Of a stretch of DNA of 64,000 bases, positions 22,360 through 33,520 are shown piece by piece (the first letter of the stretch is position 1; every line of letters starts with the position of its first letter). The stretch is from contig NC_053145.1 in the NCBI RefSeq assembly GCF_016808335.1, positions 28,283,120 through 28,347,119 on the forward strand, in the 5' to 3' direction. The translations under genes were made by a program, and so were the position numbers. Below the pieces are notes generated by a model that was not told where the DNA came from, searched no databases, and saw nothing but the letters and a program-made list of their open reading frames with translations. The stretch comes from Panicum virgatum. Its lineage: Eukaryota; Streptophyta; Magnoliopsida; Poales; Poaceae.

Positions 22360-23852
22360 TGTAAGGATCACCGGGGTGTCCGACCCTAGAGGGGGAGGGG
22401 GTGAATAGGGTCGCTAATCGCTTTCTATCCTAGGGCTCAATCTATTTGCATGAGATAAACCTAATACGTCCTACACATGCTAGTTATGACTAAGGTTTAT
22501 CTATGCTACTCTCTACTTACCCCTAAAAGACTTGCAACCTATAGCCAATCCTAATCAAACTAACTAGGAAAGTAAAGGCACACAAGATAGAGTAAATGCG
22601 GAAACGTAATACGGTAAGTAAAGAGGTAAGGGAGAGAATATGCAAACTCCCGTGAAGACACCAAGACACACGATTTAACGTGGTTCGGGTAGGACACCAA
22701 GTCCCTCCCTACGTCCACGGCCACTTGTCCAACATGAACAAGTGTGATGCTGAGTCTCTTCGCTTGATTACCGTCTTGTGTTCGCCACCAAGGCTACCGG
22801 CAAGCAAAGGTTAAGTGACCCCAAGTCACCAAGACAAGGCCACCGCCACCGTCTCTCTCGAAGCGTCACCAACGGCACCATCTTCACTATTGGAGCTTCT
22901 CACCAAGAGGGGTCTCCTTCCCCGCACAAAGTGTCGTTGCCTCTCCACACCAAGTCGGAGGGTCACACGATGAGTACACGATTGCTTGCCGCAGCAAGAC
23001 TTTGCTCAAGGGAGCTCTCGCAAGAACTAATCCCTATACAAGCACTAAGCAACTCTCGCAAGAGTGTGCAAATTGCCGAATGGTCAATTTAAGCACTTTG
23101 GTGGATTAGGTATGCTCTCTATGAGTTCCTCACTTGTTCTTCAGCTTGAGAGGTCATCCACCATGGTTGTGGCTGGTTGGAGGGGTATATATAACCCACA
23201 CCTCCAAAACTAGCCGTTGGGAAAAGGCTGACGAAATTCTTTAACGCCGGTTAAACCGACACTCCAGTTTTTGTCATCACCGGTTTAACCGGTGAGTGTA
23301 TTTTCCCAGCAACTAGCCATTACTGCTCCAATGGCTACTTGATCAATCGACCGACGCTCTCAAAACTAATGTCAGTTCAACCGGTGAGTGCAAGCTCAGA
23401 ACCCCCCCGAAAAATGGAGTCTCTGGACAACTGCATCGATGCTCACTTTGCCTTGATCGTCGGTTTAACAGATGCCTGTAAAACTCCTGCTGTTTCTTCG
23501 GCCTCCAAGTCCATTACACCGGTGAGTGTAAAACACCCAACATCGGTTAATCCGGTGCCAAGTTCATTGCACCGATGAGTGCAATTTGCTCATCATCGGT
23601 TTAACCGGTGATAGCAAATTGTCTTCGTCTTGATCTTTTCGACTTGGATTTCTTCACGGTCTCTTCAATTCTTGTCATCACCGTAGGGGCGGCCCTTCGG
23701 GCCTATCTAGGCCTATCTTCTCTTTGTCATCACTTGAACCTAAAAGCCTGAGAATGGTCATCTTAACAATCATATTAGTCCAAGTGTTGTGTGTGTCATC
23801 AATCGCCAAAACATTATATTGAAATATGGCATGAGAGGCCATTTTCGCTACA
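22360..23852 (-). mobile_element. SIRE-type solo LTR
   Basis: It starts TGTAAGGATCACC and ends TTTTCGCTACA, flanked by the 5-bp duplication ACAAC (22355-22359 and 23853-23857). It is 1493 bp with no internal sequence. It shares the G-tract/GTGAATAGGG start, a CGTGGTTCGGGTAGG-type box, a TATA box (23186-23194) and a cluster of CGGTTTAACCGGTG motifs (23230-23620) with the complete SIRE LTR at 46389. Orientation follows that element, so the coding strand is minus. Confidence 0.88.
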
Positions 23853-23857
23853 ACAAC

Positions 23858-24472
23858 CTCATGGAGCTGATGTTGATGTAGGAGTGGCATTGGCTTTTTT
23901 TTTGTCCAGCGGACTACAGCTTGTTGCAGTCGTATGGAATTAGAGAATTGTGCTTGAATGACACCAGGTTAGTTCTTTTCTTTGTGTAGTATACTATATA
24001 TTTTTATTTGTACTCAATTCTCTATAAAATAAGTGTAATATATTAATCTTGAGCGATCTAGTGCCCTTGCATTTATTCATTTTATTACCCATGTTGATGA
24101 TGCGAGCAACAAACTTTTCGTCGAGGCCGATATCCACAACTATACTACATCGTTAATAAATTTCTTGTTGACTAGAGTATGGGTGAGTATGATTTCGTAG
24201 ATGTCTATTCATAGAATGGAGTGGATTACTATGTTTTATAATTGTTTTAGTAGTCATTCGATGTAATCAGATTTTGCTTTGTTATAATTGTTTTTTGGTT
24301 CTAATAAATATCATATTATTGTTAAATATAACTGTTTTTTAAACACGTGCATGTGGCGCATGCATCTCCACTAGTGCTATCAGAAAACCAAAACAAATAT
24401 TTGTCGGTCAAGTCAATAGTCTAGCTCACTTAGATTCAAAGAGCTATGAGTTCAATTGTTAGGATATGTTGT
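23858..24472. other. AT-rich intergenic sequence ending in a Helitron-like terminus
   Basis: No ORF or domain is supportable. The stretch is AT-rich with TAATAAAT and TTGTTTT runs, and its last 100 bp after 24375 are ordinary unique-looking sequence up to the gag-only element. Confidence 0.3.
24348..24375 (+). mobile_element. Candidate Helitron 3' end
   Basis: A perfect 6-bp stem (TGCATG 24348-24353, CATGCA 24359-24364, loop TGGCG) is followed six bases later by CTAG (24371-24374) and then T. Helitrons end in a short hairpin, then CTRR, and insert before T. The 5' TC end was not located, and no Rep/helicase is present, so this is only a candidate. Confidence 0.4.
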
Positions 24473-25897
24473 TGTAAGGAAAATGGCCCCATTAGACCAT
24501 TGTTTTGTAATTTTGGTGATTGAGTAACAATGCAATCAATGGGTCTAATGAGTTTGTCAAGTGAATATTAATAGATCTCAGGGATGAAGCAAAAAGGCCA
24601 AGCAAAGCAAAACACGAAGAAAGAACTCAAAGAAACGCTGAATTGGACGAGTTCTGCAGAAACAGTGGCACCAGATGCACCGGTGACACTGCACCGGTTT
24701 AACCGGTCGGCATCGGATACACCGGTGCTATATCACATGTGTAATGGGCCGAGCAATGCCCAGGCTACGGGAGAAGTCCAAAGTAGCACCAGTTACACTG
24801 GTGGTACTAATTTGAGGCATCAGTGCAAGCACCGTGTCATGCACCAGAGAACATGTCAAGTTGGCGAGAAGATGTTTCTTCAGCACCGGATGAATCGGTG
24901 GTGCACAAGCGTGAGGCACCGGTGTAATTTCAAGTCCAAAGCTGAAGATTTCTTGAGGACCGGATGAACCGGTGAAGCCACATCAGTTGTCAGGAGGCCA
25001 ACGGATAGTAGTGAGCCGTAAGTGACAGGATGCACCGGTGCCCTACCACCGGTCTATCTGGTGCTTTAAGCAGAAAACCCCCAAATGGCTCTTAATGGCT
25101 CTATGGACATGGAGGCCTATATATATGCCATCCCCTGGCCATTTGAAGTTTGCTGGAGTTGCTACAAGTCTCAAACACAAGCAAGAACATCTCCAACCTA
25201 TCCAAGTGCTTATTGATCATATCCTTAGCCCTTAGCACACATTTGAGAGTGTTAGTGCTAGGTTAGCTCTTTAGAGAGTGAACAAGCAAGGCTTTGTGGC
25301 TTTGTGCTGTGGTTCTTTGTTGAACCAAAAGAAGATCTTGGTGCGTCGGCCCCTTGGAGCTTTGCGGCTCGCCGGCAACGTCAACGACCCTCCGACTTGG
25401 TGTGGAGCGGCGTGGATGACTTTTTGCGGGGGACGTGGAGACCCCCATCCTTTGTGGAGAAGCTCCTTAGTGGAACCCGAGATCAAGGTGACCGTGGTTG
25501 AGTCCATGGAAGAGACTTGATTTCCGAGAAGCGACACTCTTAGTGAGTGCTTCAACAACATGGATGTAGGGGTGCCTTTGTGGCTAACCGAACCACGGGA
25601 TAAACACCCGCGTCGAGAGTTTGCTTTCTCCTATCCCTTTCTTTAAGCTTCCGCATTTCATACTAGAAATTCTTGTGTGCCTTTACTTTCATAGAGTAGT
25701 ATCTTGATAGGAAAGGCTATAGATTGCTAAACTCTTTTGGGATAGGGGTTTCATACTAGAACAACCTTAGTTGCACCTTTGGATAGCATGTTTTAGTTTA
25801 ATATTGTGCAATTTAGTTGGAGCAATAGGTTAAGGATTTAATTTGCCTAATTCACCCCCTCCCCCTCTTAGGCTAGAGCACGGCCCGATCGCTTTCA
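24473..25897 (+). repeat. 5' LTR of the gag-only element
   Basis: TGTAAGGAAAATGG to CGATCGCTTTCA, 1425 bp. A TATA box (TATATATAT, 25118-25126) lies mid-LTR. Motifs of the CACCGGTTTAACCGGT type cluster at 24670-25065. The end carries AATTCACCCCCTCCCCCTCTTA, also seen near the PBS end of the full SIRE LTR. Confidence 0.88.
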
Positions 25898-25899
25898 AT

Positions 25900-25911
25900 T
25901 GGTATCAGAGC
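25900..25911 (+). other. Primer-binding site, initiator Met tRNA
   Basis: TGGTATCAGAGC, two bases after the 5' LTR. Confidence 0.85.
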
Positions 25912-26022
25912 CGGGACTCACACCTCTCACAAGGGAAGCCAATTCCATTGGCAATTTGTGTTTACCAGCTTATTTGATTGGTTAGGCTTCACCGCCTAGT
26001 GAGTTAGCTTTTTGGGGAAGGG

Positions 26023-27897
26023 ATGGATTCATTAGGACCTCCTCCACGTTTCGATGGCACGGGCTTCCAATGATGGAAGATCTTAATGCAATCACACCTC
26101 CAAGCAAAGGGCCTAAATGTTTGGAGAGTAACGAGTGAAGGAACTAAAAGCAATAGTCAACAAGAGAGGCAATATGATGCTATAGCCAAATGTGCTATTT
26201 TAAGCTCTCTTGTTGACAATGTGTTCAACCGTGAGTTTGCTTGTGAAAATACTAAAGATTTATGGAAAATTATTAGTGAGAACCATGAAGGCACAAAAGA
26301 TATTGCAAATGAAAAATATCATGTTCTCATTGATAAACTTAATAGCTTCAAGCAACGTGATGATGAAAATGCCGAATCTATGTACTCACGGTTGAATATT
26401 CTTGTGAATGAGATTAACTCTTTCGATATAAAGAAAATTGATAATTTAGAGCTCATTCGCAAGATCCTTCACTCACTACAGAGGCCGGACTATGATTTGG
26501 TGATCACAATTCTTTATGAGAAGGAAATCAACACCTTAACACCAAATCAAGTCCTCAACAAGGTGATCATCCATGAGCTACGCCATAATATCAAGCCAAG
26601 AGCGCCACCTTCTTCACCAACACATAACACACTTGCATGCAAGCAAGTCAAGAAGTTGAAGAAGATGGCCATCAAAGGTAGCTCAAGTGAAGAGGAAGAA
26701 GAGGAGGCATGCCAAAGCTCCTCAAATAATGAAAAAGAGCCAACGGACCCCAACCTTTACAAGCAAGTCAAGAAGATGAACAAATGCTTGCAAGAAATCA
26801 ACTCAATGGGGTATATGGTCTTCCTCAAAGATGGGCCTCATCACCAACAAATGAAAGTTGAGAGGAGATTCAAGAAGAAGAAAGAAAAGGAGAAGAAGCC
26901 CAAACATGAATCATTTGCCATCTTTGGTGAATGGGTTAGTGGTGGTGAAGAATCAAGCGCAAGCTCAAGTGATAAATCAAGCAAGAAATTCACCACCCGC
27001 ACTAAAATGGGATCATCATCAAACACTTGCCTTATGGCCAAAGGTATGGAGAGCGATGTAAGTGATGATGAATCCGATTCTCCTTCATATGAAGAACTTC
27101 TTGAACTAGTTCATGAGCACCAAAAAGTTATTAAGAAGCAATCAAATGAAATTGAAAACCTCAATGCTCTCAATGACCTTAATGCTATTTTCGCTACAAA
27201 TTATAAAAATTTGTTATGCAACTTCAAATTGCTTAGCGAGAAGCATGAAGAGATCAAGTTGAAAATAGAGAGCATTAATAATACTAATAACTCTTTGGAA
27301 ACTAAGCAATCTACCCCTAGTACAAAATCAAACTCTAAGGTAGATGCTTCAACATCTTGTATTGACTTAATCGATGAAACTAATCCTTACAATGAGAAAT
27401 GCTTTGAGGATGTTATTGTAGAATCATGCGATGATCTCATTCCCAAGGAGAATGATGAACTCAAGCAAGAAGTACAAAGGCTCATGAAGGACTTGGCTAG
27501 CCTAAAAGAAAAGGGCATAGAAAGCAATGTCCAACCTTCTCAATATAATCGTGATGACATGGTGAAAAAGCTTGAGAAGGGGTCCACCGTGACTTGTTTT
27601 AAGTTCCATAAAAAAGGTCACAAGTCCAACAAGTGTGCTCAACCAAAGAAGAAGCTTTCGGATGAGAAGAACAAGAAGAAGCTTACAATCAAGAGTTCTC
27701 TCATCTACACTAAGCCCAACCAGAGGAACAAGAGTCATAGCACCTCCTATGTGATCAAGAAGAAAATTAATGGTAAAGTGGTTGCTCACAAAGTTGGGAA
27801 GCAAGAAAGGAGTTGGAATCACTCTATTTGGGTTCCCAAGGATGTCATCACCAATATGAAGGGGCCTCAAATGGTGTGGGTTCCAAAGGAGACTTGA
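26023..27897 (+). pseudogene. SIRE-type Gag, nearly intact with one early stop
   Basis: This is the Copia Gag that would form the particle. The family-typical start is ATG 26023 (MDSLGPPPRFDGTGF), but codon 17 is TGA (26071-26073), one base from the conserved Trp that follows similar motifs. An internal ATG at 26086 opens 603 codons without further breaks. The UBN2-like helical domain covers roughly residues 1-170. Ser/Glu-rich and Lys-rich stretches and a coiled coil (about 330-410) follow. The single zinc knuckle at about 504-517 reads CX2F in place of CX2C, with His and the last Cys kept. The C-terminus ends VWVPKET, close to the gag end of the full SIRE element. Loss of the Cys and the early stop suggest decay. 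Confidence 0.85.
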
Positions 27898-29175
27898 AGC
27901 CCAAGAATGGCTTCGGGGGATTTGGAGGCTTGGCTACCTAGAAGATGAAGGATTCAAGCTAAAGAAGCCAAGCTCACTTCTTGGACATTTGTTGCCCAAG
28001 TCCCCCATAAGGTAATGGTAGCTAGATTTCAATTCAACCATCATGTAGCTTCATTGCCTTTGCCAGGTTGTTTGCATTGCATCACCTAGTGTTACATATG
28101 GTGGGTTGCTAGTGTCATGATCTAACCCATGAGCAACCTACATTGTTTGATAAGTGTGTAGAAAGCTACATAAGGTTACTCTTCATAATACATGGACTTC
28201 ATGAGGTATGTATTTTGTACCATGAACACAAGCTATAGGATAAACTTCCCATTATTGTAATAAACAATGTGCATACATTTGGTTGGTGATTCAAACACTA
28301 AATGCACACAATTAGGGGGAGTTCATCCTATGGTTTGTGATTTTGAAACTAACATGTTTACAAGCTTATCTTTTGTAGTCTCGTATTGAGCCATGATCTA
28401 TTGAACTAAAATTCCATATCTAAGTTCATAGACTTTGTGCTCAAGTATTTGCTCATCTTGGTGTACCAAGTGTTCTCCACTTCAAGGACTTTCAATTAGT
28501 ATTCAATTTCAATTGGCATCATGACGAGTCATATTCAAATTGGTACATGCAATATAACAAATCCCCCGGAGGTATGTATGGTCTCTAATCCCTTCAATTA
28601 GTATCTTTGTCAATTTTTTTTTTGTTTTTATAGAGCTACCTCCGTGCATGATATGATCTAAGCTTTCTCATTCAAATGTTTAGTTGTGCACATGATTTTC
28701 ACATTATCATTTTGTACACACACTTTATGGAAAGCTTAGCTCATGCCATGATAGTTTCATGATTTTGTGATCCACCTTAGTAATTGCTCAATTGGTATCT
28801 TCATTGATATCATAAACTTGAATCATGATTCATGAAACCAACTCCCTAGGCTACTAACTTTTCCCTTTGAGTTATTTTGGTTTGCCAAGCCTTTTTAGGT
28901 GATTTGATTCCAAAGGGGGAGAATTCTGGATCAAAGCAAGGTGAAAATGAGTATCTTCCCAAGGGGGAGAAACTTTGATTCAAAAGGGGGAGAAAAAGAA
29001 GAAGAAATAGCCAACATGGGGAGAAACAAAGGGGGATGATCGATTTAGGGGGAGGCCTAGTAAACATTGGATGATGGTAAGCATCCAAGCAAGTGTAAGT
29101 GGTTCAATTTGTCAATTTTTGTAAAATTTATGCTTGCTTTGATTGTGTTGTCATCAATCACCAAAAAGGGGGGAT
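27898..29175 (+). other. Noncoding 3' region of the gag-only element with PPT-like cluster
   Basis: AT-rich sequence without pol motifs runs from 27898 to about 28850. Between 28910 and 29055 lie at least five AAGGGGGA-like tracts, before the true PPT (AAAAAGGGGGGAT, 29163-29175) that directly precedes the 3' LTR. Confidence 0.75.
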
Positions 29176-30438
29176 TGTAAGGAAAATGGCCCCATTAGGC
29201 CATTGTTTTGTGATTTTGGTGATTGAGTAACAACACAATTAATGGGACTAATGAGTTTGTCAAGTGAACATTAATAGATCCCAGGGATGAAGCAAAAAGG
29301 CCAAGCAAAGCAAAACACGAAGAAAGAACTCAAAGAAACGCTGAATTGGACGAGTTCTGCAGAAACAGTAGCACCGGATGCACCGGTCTAACCGATCGGC
29401 ATCGGATACACCGGTGTAATGGGCCGAGCAATGCCCAGGCCAGGGGAGAAGTCCAAAGTAGCACCGGTTACACCAGTGGTACTAATTTGAGGCATCGGTG
29501 CAAGCACCATGTCATGCACTAGAGAGCATGTCAAGTTGGCGAGAAGATAGTGGTGAGCCGTAAGTGACAGGATGCACAGGTGCCCTACCACCGGTCTATC
29601 CGGTGCTTTACGCAGAAAAGCCCCAATGGCTCTTAACGGCTCTATGGACTTGGAGGCCTATATATATACCATCCCCCGGCCATTTGAAGTTTGCTGGAGT
29701 TGCTACAAGTCTCAAACACACCCAAGAACATCTCCAAGCCTTCCAAGTGCTTATTGATCATATCCTTAGCCCTTAGCACACATTTGAGAGTGTTAGTGCT
29801 AGGTTAGCTCTTTAGAGAGTGAACAAGCAAGGCTTTGTGCCTTTGTGCTGTGGTTCTTTGTTGAACCAAAGGAAGATCTTGGTGTGCCGGCCCCTTGGAG
29901 CTTTGCAGCTCGCCGGCAATGTCAACGACCCTCTGACTTGGTGTGGAGCGGCGTGGACAACTTTGTGCGGGGGACGTGGAGACCCCCATCCTTTGTGGAG
30001 AAGTTCCTTAGTGGAACCCTGGATCAAGGTGACCGTGGTTGAGTTCGCGGAAGAGACTTGATTTCCGAGAAGCGATACTCTCAGTGAGTGCTTCAACAAC
30101 GTGGATGTAGGGGTGCCTTTGTGGCTAACCGAACCATGGGATAAACACCCGCGTCGAGAGTTTGCTTCCTCCTATCCCTTTCTTTAAGCTTCCGCATTTC
30201 ATACTAGCAATTCTTGTGTCTCTTTACTTTCATAGAGTAGTATCTTGATAGAAAAAACTATAGATTAATAAATTCTTTTGGGATAAGGGTTTCACACTAG
30301 AACAACCTTAGTTGCACCTTTGGATAGCATGTTTTAATTTAATATTGTGCAATTTAGTTGGAGCAATAGGTTAAGGATTTAAGTTGCCTAATTCACCCCC
30401 TCCCCCTCTTAGCCTAGAGCACGGCCCGATCGCTTTCA
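29176..30438 (+). repeat. 3' LTR of the gag-only element
   Basis: 1263 bp, colinear with the 5' LTR but missing about 130 bp (between GAGAAGAT and AGTGGTGAGCC near 29548) and two shorter blocks in the CCGGT motif cluster. The size difference shows that indels accumulated after insertion. Confidence 0.88.
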
Positions 30439-30935
30439 GTTGTGGGTCATTCAGCACCTCAATAGATGATCCATATCCCACTCTTTCAGTCAAACAACAA
30501 TCAAGCACCACAAAGAATAGCATTGGAGTTATTGCGCCGACACAATCATATAAGGGAAAAATTTACCCTTCAGAACAAAACGCATACAAGCACTGAACAA
30601 CACATGATCGAAGGCTAAAAGCTTAAAAACTGGCTGACGGCCAAGGCCCCTAAAATAATTTTCTTCTGATCTACTAGAAACTTGTCAGCTGGTAGTCATA
30701 AAGCGAAAAGTCATGACAGGGTGGATGAGCATCCAAACTCGCCAGAGCTTTCAGATTGCTTCTGCCTTATAGAGGTTAACCAATAATTAGCAAGCACCTA
30801 GGCATAGTTTGGAGTTTGGACTAAAAAACTCGCGTGACAACGTTCAAAGTAAGTTGAATGATGGAATAAAACAGCAACAACAAAGCCTTCTACTACCAAG
30901 CAAATTGGGGAAGGCAAATTGAATGAGAAATGGAA

Positions 30936-31140
30936 GGCCAGTCTCAATATGGTTTCATGGAGTATTTTACGACATTAAATTCTATGCCACATCATCAATA
31001 TTGCTGACATGATGAGGAGAGAGAAGGGGAGAGTTTCATGGGATGAGAGATGCATTTCATCCCCATGAAACTCAACCGACACTGTTACGTAATTAACTAT
31101 CTTGATAACTGTATCATGAAACTATACACCAAGACTGCCC
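30936..31140. mobile_element. MITE, about 205 bp
   Basis: Imperfect terminal inverted repeats: GGCCAGTCTCAATATGGTT on the left, and on the right a reverse complement beginning GGGCAGTCTTGGTGTATAGTT. Both continue into TTTCATG. The interior is short, noncoding and holds further GTTTCATG/CATGAAAC pairs. I could not read a clean target duplication, so the superfamily stays open. Confidence 0.6.
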
Positions 31141-31326
31141 TAAGAAAGGCTGGTAAGCAGACTATTGTTGACAGAATGGCGTGACAAAATCATCATATCT
31201 CATCAAGTGTGGCAAAAAATATTACATATGACTTGTCTCATAATTAAATTAGTTTCCTGTATCTAGGCTCTAAATCACAGGTACCCAGACATCCTGCATT
31301 TCTTGGAAAAGAAGGACCGTTTAATG

Positions 31327-31488
31327 TCACTTCGTAAGAAGAGCTTCCAGCAACTGAGCAGTAGATGATCTCAGAGAAGGGGACAACGGAGAATTACTAA
31401 AGAAACCATCGTATAGAGCATAATTAACAGTAGCAGATTTTATCTCTGCATCCACTTGACTTGGATCTTGATTTTCTGAAATGGAGAT
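31327..31488 (-). pseudogene. Host-like terminal exon, 53 codons plus stop
   Basis: On the minus strand an acceptor (GTTATTGTAG) at 31490-31489 is followed by 53 sense codons and TGA (31329-31327). The peptide is polar and well balanced (ENQDPSQVDAEIK, then NYALYDGFF, then AQLLEALL) rather than low-complexity. No other exon of the same gene could be placed. I do not recognise the protein. It could be a leftover last exon, or a captured fragment. Confidence 0.4.
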
Positions 31489-32368
31489 CTACAATAACAC
31501 AAGTTAGAAATATCAAAATCGTTCTTCTGCCTACAAAAATCTTTACAGGTAAAATTTTCAAAAAATTGTGCAAATATGGATTTCTATAAGTCTTCCTAAA
31601 TGCAATGATTAAAAAACTAATGTCTGACTAATAACTAACAAAATTACAGGTTAGTTTTAAATAGTTCGAGAGCTCCAAAAACTAAACAAACATACTAAAT
31701 TAAAAAATCGAGTAGCAAACTTATAGGAACTCTGGTTAGACGTCAGCGTGAAAAGAATCGCAGCTCTCTAGATATGGTTGGATTAAACTTCAGCTTTTTG
31801 TCAAGCTCAAGTAAACATCAAGATCTACCATTTTGAAAGTTTGACTCTAGTCAAACCATTAAGATTTACATCGTGGTAGATTAAAATATAGTCAATTGAT
31901 ATGGTGATTGTTGGGTTGGGATAGCAGGAAGAACCTGTTTGTTGCCCTCCATCTGGAGGCTCTGAATACTTTTAGGTTCTTTTGCTTGATAACAATGGAT
32001 GGTGCGCCAGCTGTGCTTATATAGCCAGCCATCTAATAAATCCAAACTAATCTAAACAACCTTATCCCTTAAACCAAATCTAAAACTAATGATAACTACA
32101 GCCTGTTGCTGTTGCCGATCTGATAGCCTTGGGCCAGGGCCGGCTCCTCTCGTCATAACATCAAACCAATAATATTTGGGTTTACATCCTCGTAGATTGA
32201 AATATAGATTATTGTGCACATATAAAGGGTGCCACTGTGTTTGCCTTCTCTCATTATGTAATTTATCAGTTATTGTACTAGTAGCGAACTAAACAAATTT
32301 ACATCTGATCGAAATTAAAGAAGTTAGCATGTCATTTCCTTTCCAATTCATCCTATCCAATTGTACAG

Positions 32369-32578
32369 CTATCTTTTGCCGGAGGTGATGGAATTGGCCT
32401 CACTACCATGAAATACTGCACACTGGATAGTGCTTTGACAGCCGTACCAGTAGTTAAGCACAGGTAAATGTGAGCTTAAATCTCAGGACATCAAGCCCTA
32501 AAGAAGCATTACGAACTCTTGTTTGATTACAGTGTATTTGTTGTGGCCTCATGGGATAATTGCATGTTGACCTTGTAA
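32369..32578 (+). pseudogene. Host-like exon pair (possible WD40-type C-terminus)
   Basis: Exon A (32369-32463) is preceded by TACAG and followed by GTAAAT. Exon B (32533-32578) is preceded by GATTACAG and ends in TAA. Joining them keeps one frame: 31 codons, a Ser codon split by the intron, then 14 codons and the stop. The end VASWDN resembles the last strands of a WD40 repeat, which is a weak hint only. Upstream exons are absent, so this is a fragment at best. Confidence 0.4.
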
Positions 32579-33083
32579 TTTTAAGAAGACTTGCGCATCA
32601 AAATATTAAGAAGAATAAAAGGGGGTAAGGAGCCTCCAAAACAAAACAGTTACAGGATTGAAGGGTCCGTAACTCACCCTAAGAAAATACTCTAAGCTGT
32701 CTTTCTAGTGAAAAAAGGCAGGACCAGACCACAGGACCCAAGACTCAGAGAACTAGGAGGTGGGAGCCAGGCCAAGGAGATAGTATAGACCTTTATTTGC
32801 ACTCATTATGCATTCAATACATTTATTCCTGTAATATTGTATTACCATGCATACCTGCCTTTGGTTATATATAAACAGCCACCCCCTCATTAGGGAGTGA
32901 GGTGTCCTAATTCTTTCTACATGGTATCAGTGACAAGGATCCCTTTGATCCTGGCCTTTCCTTCTGCACCACTCCAGTTCAAATCGCCCGCATGATTCAC
33001 GCACGGGCACCCACCGCCCCAGCGCGGGCCACCTTCTCGGCGCCGATCCTCCCTCCCAGGCACTGCTCCACTGCCCCCACGCC

Positions 33084-33520
33084 ATGGATTCTACGTCACC
33101 GACGTTCTAGAACGGCACCACCTTGGCCATAGGCCATGGCATAGCCATCACTGCCACTATTGATGCTACTCCGGTCCTCGTCGTCCACCTCTACACCAGT
33201 GTCTATGAAATCTCACATTCCTGCGGTCCTGGTGATGAAGAGCCCCAATTGGTACTAATGGGCATTGTTCTTCAAGTCAATGTGCGGCAAATTCAGCGTC
33301 AAACCGCACATTGATGACACTTCCTTGCCGTTGCCGGCCACAGATCCTCTCTAGCCCGCTTGGGATCAGGTGGACTGCTGCAACTGCAGCTGGATCCTCA
33401 GCTCCATCGACGACACCATCCTTAACCTCACCATGGACTGTGACAATCAGACGGCCCGCGAGTTTTGGACTGCCATTGAAGGGCTCTTCCGCGCCAACAA
33501 CGATGCACTCAATGACGCAG
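33084..33520 (+). pseudogene. Ale-like gag remnant
   Basis: It starts ATGGATTCTACG with a stop nine codons in. After several shifts the UBN2-like stretch is readable ([29 protein letters not shown], about 33390-33510). The C-terminal half and zinc knuckle are absent. Confidence 0.6.

Larger units (their letters stand above)
24473..30438 (+). mobile_element. Complete gag-only (non-autonomous) SIRE-type Copia
   Basis: Two LTRs, a PBS, one large gag ORF and a PPT lie between identical 5-bp target duplications GTTGT (24468-24472 and 30439-30443). No protease, integrase or RT motif appears between the gag stop and the 3' LTR. Mobility would require proteins from a relative such as the element at 46389-59284. 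It interrupts intergenic sequence. Confidence 0.9.
30444..32778. other. Low-copy-looking intergenic interval
   Basis: This is the longest stretch without recognisable retrotransposon sequence. It holds a MITE (30936-31140), two exon-like segments on opposite strands (31327-31488, 32369-32578), and a direct repeat of about 41-47 bp (31851-31891 and 32161-32207) flanking 270 bp that include TATATAG. The rest shows nothing I can name. Confidence 0.4.

Noticed and set aside
24473..30438. Gag-only element as a deleted full SIRE copy of the 46389 family
   Set aside because: LTR sequence and gag differ strongly from that element, and ends, PBS and PPT are complete; it is a separate family.
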